Source of the DNA: JALHOP01 sp964484195
GTDB lineage: Bacteria > Myxococcota > XYA12-FULL-58-9 > JALHOP01
Assembly (NCBI GenBank): GCA_964484195.1
Contig: CAZAER010000022.1
Location: 1 to 64,000, forward strand
DNA length: 64,000 nt
Direction: 5' to 3'
Shown here: positions 35,539-42,797 of the stretch, in pieces
Position numbering within the stretch: position 1 is the first letter of the stretch
Layout of the letters: each line of letters starts with the position of its first letter
Translations under genes and position numbers: made by a program
Notes under the pieces: model-generated
What the model saw: only the letters and a program-made list of their open reading frames with translations
Told to the model about the DNA's origin: nothing
Database searches by the model: none

Positions 35539-37254
35539 TCACGAGGTCTTGGTTGTCTTCAGCAGACTATCGAATCGCGCGCTGCGCGCCATGCGCGAGC
35601 TTCGGTCGATACGGATGTCGAGCACCAGCGGTTTGTGCGCGTCGGTGTGCGCCGCGAGCACGGCCTGCAGCTCGTCGGGCTTGGTGACGACGTGCGCCTG
35701 GGCACCAAGGCCGCGTGCCGTGGTGACGATGTCGACCGGGCCGATGGGGTACTCGCGGGTGCGCCCGTACAGCGCCTGGGTGCCGAGCTCGACCATGCCG
35801 TAGCGCTCGTCGTTGAGCACCGCGACGATGATCGGTAGGCCTTCTTGCGCCGCCGAGGCGATGTCGCCCAGCGCCATCAAGAAGCAGCCGTCGCCGCAGA
35901 GCGCGACCACCTTGCGTTTCGGATGAGCGAGCTGTGCGCCCATGGCCGCGCCGATGCTCGTGCCCATCGAGGCAAGCCCGGTCATCGCCAGGAAACCGTC
36001 GGGCCGCGTCGTGCGCAGATAGTGCGTGCCGAAGATGAGATGCTCGCCGATGTCGATGCTGAAGATGGAGTCTTCGGGGAGCGCCTTCGAAAGCTCGTGG
36101 ATGGCGCGCTCCGGGGTGATGAGTCCGCTATCGCCGACAGCATGCACCTGCGGTGAGCGCTGCAAGGTGACCCCGAACTTGCGCTCTTCTTTGCTCTTCG
36201 GGGTGGCTGCGACCAGTGCTGGGAGAATGTCTTCGCACTCGCCGAGCAGCACGTGTGTCGGGACGTAGTTGCGGCCGATGAGGGCAGGGCTCACATCGAT
36301 CTGGATGAAGGTTTCGGCGCGGCGCAAGAGATCGCTCCAGCCGTTGGTCGCCGGGTCGCTCAAGCTCGAGCCGACGACGAGCACCGCGTCGATACCCGCC
36401 TCGAGATATTTCTGCGACGAGACGTGACCGCCGTGGCCGAAGACGCCCAAGCTCAAGGTATGCGCTTCCGAGAACACGCCTTTGCCCTTGGGAGTGGTCA
36501 TCACCGGTATCTGAAGGTGCTCGGCGAGCTCGAGGAGCTTGGCTGCGCCACTGCCGCGACGAACGCCCGAGCCAGCGAAGATCACCGGGTGCTTGGCAGC
36601 AGCGAGCGCGCGCGCAGCGTCCCGAATCGCGTCGGCAGGCAAGCTCTTCGCGGCGGCTGCTGGGCTCGCCCAGACCGACTCCGCATGCACGGCCGAAGCG
36701 ACATCGAGCGGGACATTGAGCACCACGGGTCCGCGCCGGCCGCTGGTCGCGATGGCGATGGCCTGATGCAACATCGGCATGGCGGCCCCAGGGTTCGGGA
36801 CGTCGAACGACGCGAGGCAGAGGCTCGCAGTGGTGGCGCGCACGTTGATGCCGTGAGCACTGCCGTCCTGGAGGGCGTGACGGCCGGACAGGTTGGTGGC
36901 CACGTCGCCGGCGATGAGCAGCAGCGGGGCACCGTCGAGGTGAGCGGTCGCAAGCCCGTTCAGGGTGTTCAGGAGACCGGGGCCGGAGGTCACGAAGACC
37001 GCGGTGAGGCGTCCACTGGCGCGGGCGTAGCCGGCAGCCGCGAACATCGCGCCCGCTTCGTGTTTGGGGCACACCAGCCGCATCGTCGGCCGGTCGTAGA
37101 GCGCGTCGAAGAAGGGCACGACCGCGCCACCCGGGACACCGAAGACGGTCTCGACACCGGCGCGGGCAAGGGCGTCCAGCACCTGGTCCGCGATGCGGCG
37201 GTTGGGAAGGACGGACGTCGAGGGCGAAGCGCTACTGCGTTCTGAAAGGGCCAT
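35539..37254 (-). CDS. Thiamine diphosphate-dependent enzyme, acetolactate synthase/pyruvate oxidase-like
   Basis: A 571-residue three-domain ThDP enzyme of the acetolactate synthase superfamily. The N-terminal pyrimidine domain has the activating Glu66 (PKHEAGAMFAAAGYAR); a middle domain runs through AKHPVIFAGSGVRRG; the C-terminal PP domain has the GDG-N motif (CGDGCFLMALGDIASAAQEG...VLNDERYGM). It normally decarboxylates a 2-oxoacid and may join the activated aldehyde to an acceptor (acetolactate or acyloin). The family does not fix the substrate here. There is no adjacent regulatory ilvH subunit or ilvC, arguing against branched-chain amino acid synthesis. It sits beside the KAS III-like gene and sensor kinases. 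Confidence 0.85.
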   Translation of the reverse strand: MALSERSSASPSTSVLPNRRIADQVLDALARAGVETVFGVPGGAVVPFFDALYDRPTMRLVCPKHEAGAMFAAAGYARASGRLTAVFVTSGPGLLNTLNGLATAHLDGAPLLLIAGDVATNLSGRHALQDGSAHGINVRATTASLCLASFDVPNPGAAMPMLHQAIAIATSGRRGPVVLNVPLDVASAVHAESVWASPAAAAKSLPADAIRDAARALAAAKHPVIFAGSGVRRGSGAAKLLELAEHLQIPVMTTPKGKGVFSEAHTLSLGVFGHGGHVSSQKYLEAGIDAVLVVGSSLSDPATNGWSDLLRRAETFIQIDVSPALIGRNYVPTHVLLGECEDILPALVAATPKSKEERKFGVTLQRSPQVHAVGDSGLITPERAIHELSKALPEDSIFSIDIGEHLIFGTHYLRTTRPDGFLAMTGLASMGTSIGAAMGAQLAHPKRKVVALCGDGCFLMALGDIASAAQEGLPIIVAVLNDERYGMVELGTQALYGRTREYPIGPVDIVTTARGLGAQAHVVTKPDELQAVLAAHTDAHKPLVLDIRIDRSSRMARSARFDSLLKTTKTS

Positions 37255-37297
37255 GGAAAACCATCGAGCCCCCGACGATCCAGTCCACTAAAACAGA

Positions 37298-37900
37298 CTA
37301 GCTCGCGGCGCTCACGGGTGTTTGAATGCCGAGGTCACTCAAGATGACATCGACGTGGACAGGTTTGCTCATGACCCGGCGGGCGCCGGCTTCGAGAGCC
37401 TTCTTCTCTAGCTCGTTCGTGAGTTGCGCGGTCGCCATGACGATGTCGATCGTCTGCGTCTCCGCGTTGGCGCGGAGCTTCCGGCAGACCTCGAGACCGT
37501 CGAGGTGCGGCATGTAGACGTCGAGGACGATCATGTGCGGGCGGAAGGAGCCGACCTTCACCAGCGCCTCGATGCCGTTATTGCAGAGCGCAACGTCGAT
37601 GCGGCTGGCGTACGGCTTGAGCACGCGCTCGAGCGAGGCGAGCTGCTTGGCGTCGTCGTCGACGATGAGCAAACGCTGCCGCGAGGCCGGCGACAAGGTG
37701 CGCGGCACCGGCATGTTGTGCGTGTTCAGGAAGGCCACAAGATCCCCGGCGCGGATGCGACGGTGGCCGCCCGGCGTGCGGAACGCTGGGATGCGACCTT
37801 CCTTGACCCACTTGTTGATCGAGCTCGGGTTCACTTGAATGAGCGAACCGGCCTGATGTGAGGTGAGAAGGCTGTCTGCGCTGATCTCTGATGGATTCAT
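37298..37900 (-). CDS. Response regulator with N-terminal excisionase/MerR-type HTH
   Basis: A 200-residue DNA-binding response regulator. Residues 12-58 form a winged-helix excisionase-like domain (SHQAGSLIQVNPSSINKW, GRIPAFRTPGGHRRIR). Residues 75-192 are a receiver with Asp81-83 and acceptor Asp127 (IVLDVYMPHLDG) and Lys in MSKPVHVD. This order (HTH before REC) is uncommon. The ATG at 37900 is supported by GGAAG about 7 bases upstream. It is the first gene, 43 bases before the ThDP enzyme, of what looks like a five-gene minus-strand operon, and may autoregulate it. Palindromes upstream are candidate binding sites. Confidence 0.88.
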   Translation of the reverse strand: MNPSEISADSLLTSHQAGSLIQVNPSSINKWVKEGRIPAFRTPGGHRRIRAGDLVAFLNTHNMPVPRTLSPASRQRLLIVDDDAKQLASLERVLKPYASRIDVALCNNGIEALVKVGSFRPHMIVLDVYMPHLDGLEVCRKLRANAETQTIDIVMATAQLTNELEKKALEAGARRVMSKPVHVDVILSDLGIQTPVSAAS

Positions 37901-38067
37901 TGGTCTTCCGTTTACTGCCGCTCTACCAGGAATGACGTCAAATACTGCCGTCGCGCCTGGAGCGCGTGAGCGATTTAAACTCTCTCGTCGCGTATCGGAG
38001 GGGGGAGATCCGAGACGCGTGCAACGCTCCTTCACGGTAATACCGGGGGGCCGGTGTGTGTGAAGTT

Positions 38068-38078
38068 TACGTCACGTA
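38068..38078. promoter_or_regulatory. Palindrome TACGT-C-ACGTA
   Basis: A perfect 5-bp inverted repeat around one base, in the leader region between the predicted promoter and the HTH-receiver gene. It could be an operator for the regulator encoded downstream; no direct evidence. Confidence 0.35.
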
Positions 38079-38130
38079 GTTCTTTTCTATCCAGCTTAAC
38101 TCGACAAAATTTGTAGCGTTTCAATACATG

Positions 38131-38148
38131 TGGGTGTCTGTACACCCA
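38131..38148. promoter_or_regulatory. Palindrome TGGGTGT-N4-ACACCCA
   Basis: A 7-bp perfect inverted repeat around CTGT. It would sit just downstream of the start site of the predicted sigma-54 promoter, a place for a repressor. On the plus strand it is followed by GTTTTCTC, which looks slightly terminator-like, but no plus-strand gene ends there. Confidence 0.42.
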
Positions 38149-38175
38149 GTTTTCTCAGTAACCACCGATACTTAA

Positions 38176-38192
38176 AGCAAGACGCAAACCAA
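38176..38192 (-). promoter_or_regulatory. Candidate sigma-54 promoter (-24/-12)
   Basis: On the minus strand the sequence reads TTGGTTTGCGTCTTGCT. GG and GC are separated by exactly 10 bases and flanked by TT and T, close to the consensus TTGGCACG-N4-TTGCT. It lies about 275 bases before the HTH-receiver ATG. Sigma-54 promoters are common in Myxococcota signalling genes. Only the core GG-N10-GC and flanks match, so chance is not excluded. Confidence 0.4.
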
Positions 38193-38275
38193 TCTTCGGT
38201 ATTCCAGAAACGCTTGTAATTACGGGCCCGCGACTGATCACGACTTGCCAGCAATGCCCAGAATGGTCCGTTCTC

Positions 38276-38294
38276 ATGTTCCTAAACGGAACAT
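38276..38294. promoter_or_regulatory. Palindrome ATGTTCC-N5-GGAACAT, possible enhancer site
   Basis: A 7-bp perfect inverted repeat with a 5-base spacer, about 100-120 bases upstream of the predicted sigma-54 start site. That is the usual distance for an enhancer-binding protein. It also lies 25 bases after the asnS stop, so an alternative is a weak asnS terminator, though no U-tract follows on the minus strand. Confidence 0.45.
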
Positions 38295-38318
38295 TGTGTG
38301 CCGAAACTGAACTCATTC

Positions 38319-39647
38319 TCAGGGTTCGAGGCGATCCAGGGTACGTGCAAAGGGAATCGTTTCGCGCACGTGGTGCAATCCGCACACCCATGCCACCGTC
38401 CGCTCGACCCCGAGCCCAAAGCCGGCATGTGGGACTGTCCCGTACCGTCGTAGGTCCAAAAACCACTCGTACGCCGCCTTCGGCAGGTTCTCGTGGGTGA
38501 TGGCGCGCTCGAGGGTTTCGAGGTCGTCTTCGCGTTGGCCGCCGCCGATGATCTCGCCGTAGCCTTCGGGCGCGAGCACGTCGACGTTGCGGCAGACCCG
38601 CGGGTTTGCCGGATCGCGCTTCATGTAGAACGCCTTCACCTCGGACGGATAACCGAAGCACATGATCGGCCGGTCGTAGCGCTTGGTGAGCTCGGTCTCG
38701 TGCGGGCTGCCGAAGTCCATGCCCCAGGTGATGTCGAGGAGCGCTTTTTGCTCGGGATCCGATACGCTATCGCGGATCTGGGAGATCTCTTTGACGGCGT
38801 TGTCGTATGACAGGCGCACGAACGGCTTCTGCACGTTCTTCAAATGTGTGATGTCGCGCTCGAGGGCGCCGACGAGGTCCTTCTCGTGCACCTCGAGGAC
38901 GCGCTGCACGACACTGCACAGGAAGTCCTCGCACAGGTCCATGAGGCCTTCGAGCTCTAAGTAAGCGACCTCGGGCTCGACCATCCAGAACTCGGTGAGG
39001 TGGCGGCGGGTCTTCGACTTCTCGGCGCGGAACGTCGGGCCGAAGCAATAGCTCTTGCCGAACGCCATCGCGGCCGCCTCTTGGTAGAGCTGGCCAGACT
39101 GGGTGAGGTACGCCTTGCGCTCGAAGTACGGTGTCGTGAACAGCGTGCTCGTGCCCTCGACGGCGTTGGGCGTGAGGATGGGCGAGTCCACGAGGGTGTA
39201 GCCGTTGTTGTCGAAGTAGTCGCGGATCGCCTTGATGATGGTGTGACGCACCTTGAGGATCACGTGCTGGCGCTTGCTGCGCAGCCACAGGTGGCGGTGG
39301 TCCATGAGGAACGCGTCGCCGTGCTCCTTGGGCGAGATTGGATAGTCGGTGCTCTTGCCAACGAGCTTTACCGCTTTGGCGTGCAGCTCGAAGCCGATGG
39401 GGCTGCGGGGATCCTCGCGCACCACGCCGTCGACGATGATCGACGACTCTTGCGTCAGCGCGTCCGCGACAGCGAACATCTCGGGACCGACGTCCTCGAG
39501 CGACACGATGGCTTGGATGATGCCGCTGCCGTCCCGGACTTGCAGGAACTGGAGCTTCTTCGACGAGCGTTTGTTGTAGAGCCAGCCCTGGAGACGAACT
39601 TCTTGGCCGACGAAGCGAGCGATCTCGGAGATACGAGCGATGACCAT
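38319..39647 (-). CDS. asnS: Asparaginyl-tRNA synthetase
   Basis: A 442-residue class IIb synthetase that charges tRNA-Asn. The N-terminal OB-fold anticodon-binding domain (residues 1-110: VRLQGWLYNKRSSKKLQFLQVRDG) is followed by the catalytic core with motif 2 (GPTFRAEKSKTRRHLTEFWMVEPE) and motif 3 (HAGFGLGVERTVAWVCG). MEYP-type features of AspS are absent and the EFWMVEPEVA form indicates AsnS. Length is standard. It is the last gene of a cluster that includes an outer-membrane barrel and two lipoprotein-like genes upstream (25-base gap). No clear terminator is visible except the weak palindrome just downstream. Confidence 0.96.
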   Translation of the reverse strand: MVIARISEIARFVGQEVRLQGWLYNKRSSKKLQFLQVRDGSGIIQAIVSLEDVGPEMFAVADALTQESSIIVDGVVREDPRSPIGFELHAKAVKLVGKSTDYPISPKEHGDAFLMDHRHLWLRSKRQHVILKVRHTIIKAIRDYFDNNGYTLVDSPILTPNAVEGTSTLFTTPYFERKAYLTQSGQLYQEAAAMAFGKSYCFGPTFRAEKSKTRRHLTEFWMVEPEVAYLELEGLMDLCEDFLCSVVQRVLEVHEKDLVGALERDITHLKNVQKPFVRLSYDNAVKEISQIRDSVSDPEQKALLDITWGMDFGSPHETELTKRYDRPIMCFGYPSEVKAFYMKRDPANPRVCRNVDVLAPEGYGEIIGGGQREDDLETLERAITHENLPKAAYEWFLDLRRYGTVPHAGFGLGVERTVAWVCGLHHVRETIPFARTLDRLEP

Positions 39648-39672
39648 GGCGGCGCGTGAGATGCCACAACCA

Positions 39673-40893
39673 TCACTCTTCGTCGAGATCGACCCGGGCG
39701 AAACGTGGGTTCACGATGGTGTTGTGGGTGCTGCCGAAGGTGTACGAGATGCCGAGCTTGATCTCGAAGGTGTAGTCGGTCGGTTGCTGGGCGGTCCACA
39801 GCAAGAGCTCGGTGTCGGTGATCTGGCGACCGCGCAGGTTCACTTGGTCGCGCACCAGGGCAGCTTCACCTTCGAGGTTCACCGCGAGCCCGGCGGTGAT
39901 CCGCAGGCTCAAGATGGCACCGGTGCTCACGCGATAGAGGTTGGGATCATCGAGGAAGTGATTGATCTGGCCAATCCACTGCATGCTGCCCCAGGGCTGG
40001 TTCACGTCCGCGATCAGCGACAGGGCGTGATAGGGCTTCCACTCGCGGGTCTCGCCGAAGGCGGTGCGCTCGATGTACCAGTTGGCCCAGCCACCGATTT
40101 GATAGGCGAGCCGTAGCTGTTTGCTGGCGTTCTCGGAGTAGGGAAAGAAGTTGAATTCGCCAAGGGCTCCGACGTGCAAGTGGCCGTCGAGGTTCGCGTA
40201 TTCATCGGCCCGCCCGGTGACGACGGCGCCTGCCGCCCAGTGCTCGCGGATGGTGTGCGCATAAATTGCGCGGGTCTGCCAGCGATCGACGTCGCCGCTC
40301 ACGCGTTGCCCATCTTCGAGGAGGAATCCGCTCCAGCGGCGGGTGTAGGAGCCCCGGATGCGCAGCTTGTGCGCGTCGGTCACGCGGCGTGCGGTGACCG
40401 CGCCGGTGCCTTCCATGAAGTAGTAGCCACTGCCGCCGTCGCCCTCGACCGAAAGCTCCGGCGCGATCGCCCAGTAGTCCCACGGGTCATCGAGCTTCGA
40501 GAGCTGCACGCCGCTGCGACCGGGGACCGACAGCTTGAAGGCGGCCGCGTGCGGGGTGTCGTCGAGGAGGTCATAGAGAATACGGAGGATGGCTTGCAGC
40601 AGATGCTCGCGGGCGACCATGTCGGCGGTGCCGGCGGGAACGCTGAAGGCCTCGGAGTGCGAGCCGTCGATCGACACCGTGAAGCGCTCGCCGTTGCTTC
40701 CGGAGGGTTGGCGGACGACCACGATGTTGAAGTCCGCGAGATACGGGTCGCGCGAGAAGTCGAAGTAGCTGAGCTCTTGGCGCAGGTACGTGTCGAAACA
40801 CTCCTGCGGACAGCTCAGGAAGAGGCTTGGTGGTTTCTCGGAGGCGGTGACTGTGAGAACGGCAAGGAGATAGAGCAACTCTAGGGAACCCAA
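39673..40893 (-). CDS. Outer-membrane beta-barrel protein of unknown function
   Basis: A 406-residue exported protein. The N-terminus is hydrophobic (LELLYLLAVLTVTA), followed by a Cys pair (SCPQEC) and a helix-strand domain (residues 20-130) with a periplasmic look. Then come about 12 amphipathic strands with aromatic girdles (WDYWAIAPELSVEGDGGSGYY, RIRGSYTRRWSGFLLE) ending in IVNPRFARVDLDEE after a FEIKLGISYTFG strand. Start codons are weak: TTG at 40893 (overlapping the upstream stop) or TTG at 40878 just after it. It lies between a lipoprotein gene and asnS. The N-terminal half resembles a curli- or CsgG-secretion-type periplasmic domain only vaguely; I do not assign a family. Confidence 0.66.
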   Translation of the reverse strand: MGSLELLYLLAVLTVTASEKPPSLFLSCPQECFDTYLRQELSYFDFSRDPYLADFNIVVVRQPSGSNGERFTVSIDGSHSEAFSVPAGTADMVAREHLLQAILRILYDLLDDTPHAAAFKLSVPGRSGVQLSKLDDPWDYWAIAPELSVEGDGGSGYYFMEGTGAVTARRVTDAHKLRIRGSYTRRWSGFLLEDGQRVSGDVDRWQTRAIYAHTIREHWAAGAVVTGRADEYANLDGHLHVGALGEFNFFPYSENASKQLRLAYQIGGWANWYIERTAFGETREWKPYHALSLIADVNQPWGSMQWIGQINHFLDDPNLYRVSTGAILSLRITAGLAVNLEGEAALVRDQVNLRGRQITDTELLLWTAQQPTDYTFEIKLGISYTFGSTHNTIVNPRFARVDLDEE

Positions 40894-41780
40894 AACGCAA
40901 ACGCAGTGCCCGCGCCGGCAACAGCACCGGACCCGAGGCTCAGATTGCTGCTGATGTCCGTCGCCACCGCTACCGGACTGACCACCGTGATGTACAGCCC
41001 AGGCCGTCCGAAGGTCTCGCGCGGGATGGTGAAGGCGGTCGCTGGATTGTCGTTGAAGATGAGATTCACGTACTCGCCGACGGTTCTCGGTCCGTTTTCG
41101 AAGACAGGGTTCGGCTCGGACGGCAAGCGCCAGCTCGAGGGATCGAGCGCGTCGTCACCGCCGGTACCGACATATTCGATGCGGAAGACCGTGATGAACG
41201 CGGGCTCCGAGACGCCGGCGCCGCTCCAGTCGACTTTCAGCGGGGTCGTGCGCTCGTGGCGGCGGAGCTGCACGCCATTGACGTTGCCGAGCCCGGAGAG
41301 CGGAGGATCGAAGGCCACGTCGTCGGGTGCGAGCACCGTCGGGGCGACGACGCGCACGGTGTACTGGTCGTCGCCGGTCTCGACATCGAAGGTGTAGAGC
41401 GAGCTCGCCTCGTAGGCGAGGCGTGCATCACTGCAATTCGCGGCGCTGATGCTGGTCGCGGTGTACGTGCCGGCGACGCTGCGCTGAGCGCACAGGCCGA
41501 CGGTGACTCCCGACCATGATGCCGTGATGTTGGCGTTGCCGATGGGCGTGATGGTGGTGGACGCGAGTGACTCGCGCTCACCGAGCGCGAAGGCGACGCC
41601 AGTCGAGCCGTTGCGGTCGATGCCGCTCAGGGGCAGGGCGGCGGCGAGCTGGGCCGTCATGTCGGTGGCGTCGGCAAAGCTCGGGGTGCGCGTGAGCACG
41701 GCGACGCCCTGGGTCTTCGACATGAGCTGGTCGCAGCCGAGAACGGCAACGAGAAGAATAGGCGTGAGCTGCTTCACCAT
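40881..41780 (-). CDS. Lipoprotein of unknown function
   Basis: A 299-residue lipoprotein; the ATG at 41780 gives MVKQLTPILLVAVLGC with a good lipobox at Cys16. The frame is open upstream but basic and out of character. The mature protein is rich in Ser, Thr, Ala and beta-strand, with Ig-like spacing (ASTTITPIGNANITASWSG, TPLKVDWSGAGVSEPAF). The end is Gly/Ala-rich and hydrophobic (SLGSGAVAGAGTAFAFWVP). No family recognised. It is placed between another envelope gene and the barrel gene, so all three may serve one envelope complex. Confidence 0.7.
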   Translation of the reverse strand: MVKQLTPILLVAVLGCDQLMSKTQGVAVLTRTPSFADATDMTAQLAAALPLSGIDRNGSTGVAFALGERESLASTTITPIGNANITASWSGVTVGLCAQRSVAGTYTATSISAANCSDARLAYEASSLYTFDVETGDDQYTVRVVAPTVLAPDDVAFDPPLSGLGNVNGVQLRRHERTTPLKVDWSGAGVSEPAFITVFRIEYVGTGGDDALDPSSWRLPSEPNPVFENGPRTVGEYVNLIFNDNPATAFTIPRETFGRPGLYITVVSPVAVATDISSNLSLGSGAVAGAGTAFAFWVP

Positions 41781-41814
41781 GGATGGCCTCCCGTACTGCC
41801 ACATTGCAAGTCTG

Positions 41815-42630
41815 CTACGTCTGCGGGGGCGGAGTCGTCGGCGTGCCCTCGGAGGACACGTTCTCACGGGGGGCTTCTCGGACCGCGCGGCCTTCTTTGA
41901 CTTCCGAAACCGTATCGTTGACGAGCCAGACTTCCTTCGAGGTGTACCAGGCGACGCGCGCCTCGCCTTTATCGCTCTGCTCGATGAACCACATGGTCGG
42001 CGTGCCCCAGGCAGCCGTGAGCTCTTCGCGCGACATGCCTTCTACGACGTTCTTGTGCTCGATGGCGGCGCGAACCGTGGGCCGACGGCTCCCTAGCCAG
42101 CGCTGGACGTCACCTTCGGGCGCGAACATGGCCGCGATAGCGTCTTCGACTTGTTGCTCGGTCTCGAGCTCGAGCGGCAGCAGGGCGACGAAGCCACGGC
42201 GATTCTCGAGCGGCGCGTGGGTCTCGTCGGGGGCCGGCTTCAAGTAGACCCACGGGTTGTAACGCGGGGTCGTGAACATGCGGTGGGCGAGGGCGCTGCG
42301 GTCAGGGAACTCGATGCGTTCGATGACGAAGCGGCTGCCTGCAGGCACGATGCCCTTCTGTCCCTTCGGATGGATGGGCGCGCCGTTCAGATCGACGATG
42401 TGCGAGGTGTCGGCGAAAGGGTGGGGCGAGAGCAGCCAAAGCTCGTTCTCGTCGTAGAGCTCGCCGTAGTAGTTCGACTGACGAAGCTCGACGACGTTAC
42501 CGGCGTGACGTTTCTCGATTTGCGCGCGGACTTCCGGAGCGATGCGGGTCTGCGAAGCGCAGCGCCACATGGCTACGAACGAGAGGGCGACGATCGAAGC
42601 GCCACAAATGGCGCGCAGCGTGGGTCGCAT
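41815..42630 (-). CDS. Envelope-anchored protein with C-terminal SmpA/BamE-like domain
   Basis: A 271-residue protein with an N-terminal signal anchor (LRAICGASIVALSFVAMWRCAS); Cys24 could be a poor lipobox. The middle part contains SHIVDLNGAPIHPKGQKGIVPAGSRFVIERIEFP, reminiscent of SLH/SH3-like strands. The end has GMSREELTAAWGTPTMWF followed by a strand and WLVNDTVSEVKEG, the pattern of SmpA/OmlA-type modules. This similarity is weak. It is the first gene of the minus cluster leading to asnS and diverges from the S41 peptidase gene. Confidence 0.62.
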   Translation of the reverse strand: MRPTLRAICGASIVALSFVAMWRCASQTRIAPEVRAQIEKRHAGNVVELRQSNYYGELYDENELWLLSPHPFADTSHIVDLNGAPIHPKGQKGIVPAGSRFVIERIEFPDRSALAHRMFTTPRYNPWVYLKPAPDETHAPLENRRGFVALLPLELETEQQVEDAIAAMFAPEGDVQRWLGSRRPTVRAAIEHKNVVEGMSREELTAAWGTPTMWFIEQSDKGEARVAWYTSKEVWLVNDTVSEVKEGRAVREAPRENVSSEGTPTTPPPQT

Positions 42631-42797
42631 GGGTGAAAGCTATCACGGCACATCCGAAGCGAAGAAAAAGATCGCCAGCTCGTTTTTTCGCCGTGCCCAC
42701 CTGCCACCCCACGGGAGATCCGGTGTCCTGACGACTTTCGGCAACGACTTCGCCCCGATCGCCGATCATCCGTCAGCCCCCCTCAGGAGAAGCCGCA

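Larger units (their letters stand above)
37901..38318 (-). promoter_or_regulatory. 418-bp AT-rich regulatory gap upstream of the five-gene sensor/enzyme operon
   Basis: This is the only gene-free stretch over 300 bases. It holds three palindromes (38068-38078, 38131-38148, 38276-38294) and a sigma-54-like promoter sequence on the minus strand (38176-38192). It is visibly more AT-rich than the genes around it. It lies between asnS (minus, ends 38319) and the HTH-receiver gene (minus, starts 37900). I see no small gene in it that I would defend. Confidence 0.6.

Noticed and set aside
38131..38148. TGGGTGT-N4-ACACCCA as an intrinsic terminator.
   Set aside because: The T-run follows on the plus strand only and no plus-strand gene ends there, so a regulatory palindrome is a better reading.
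38155..38661. A 168-residue minus frame over the asnS 3' end and the regulatory gap.
   Set aside because: It overlaps asnS out of frame and its residues are Arg-rich noise.
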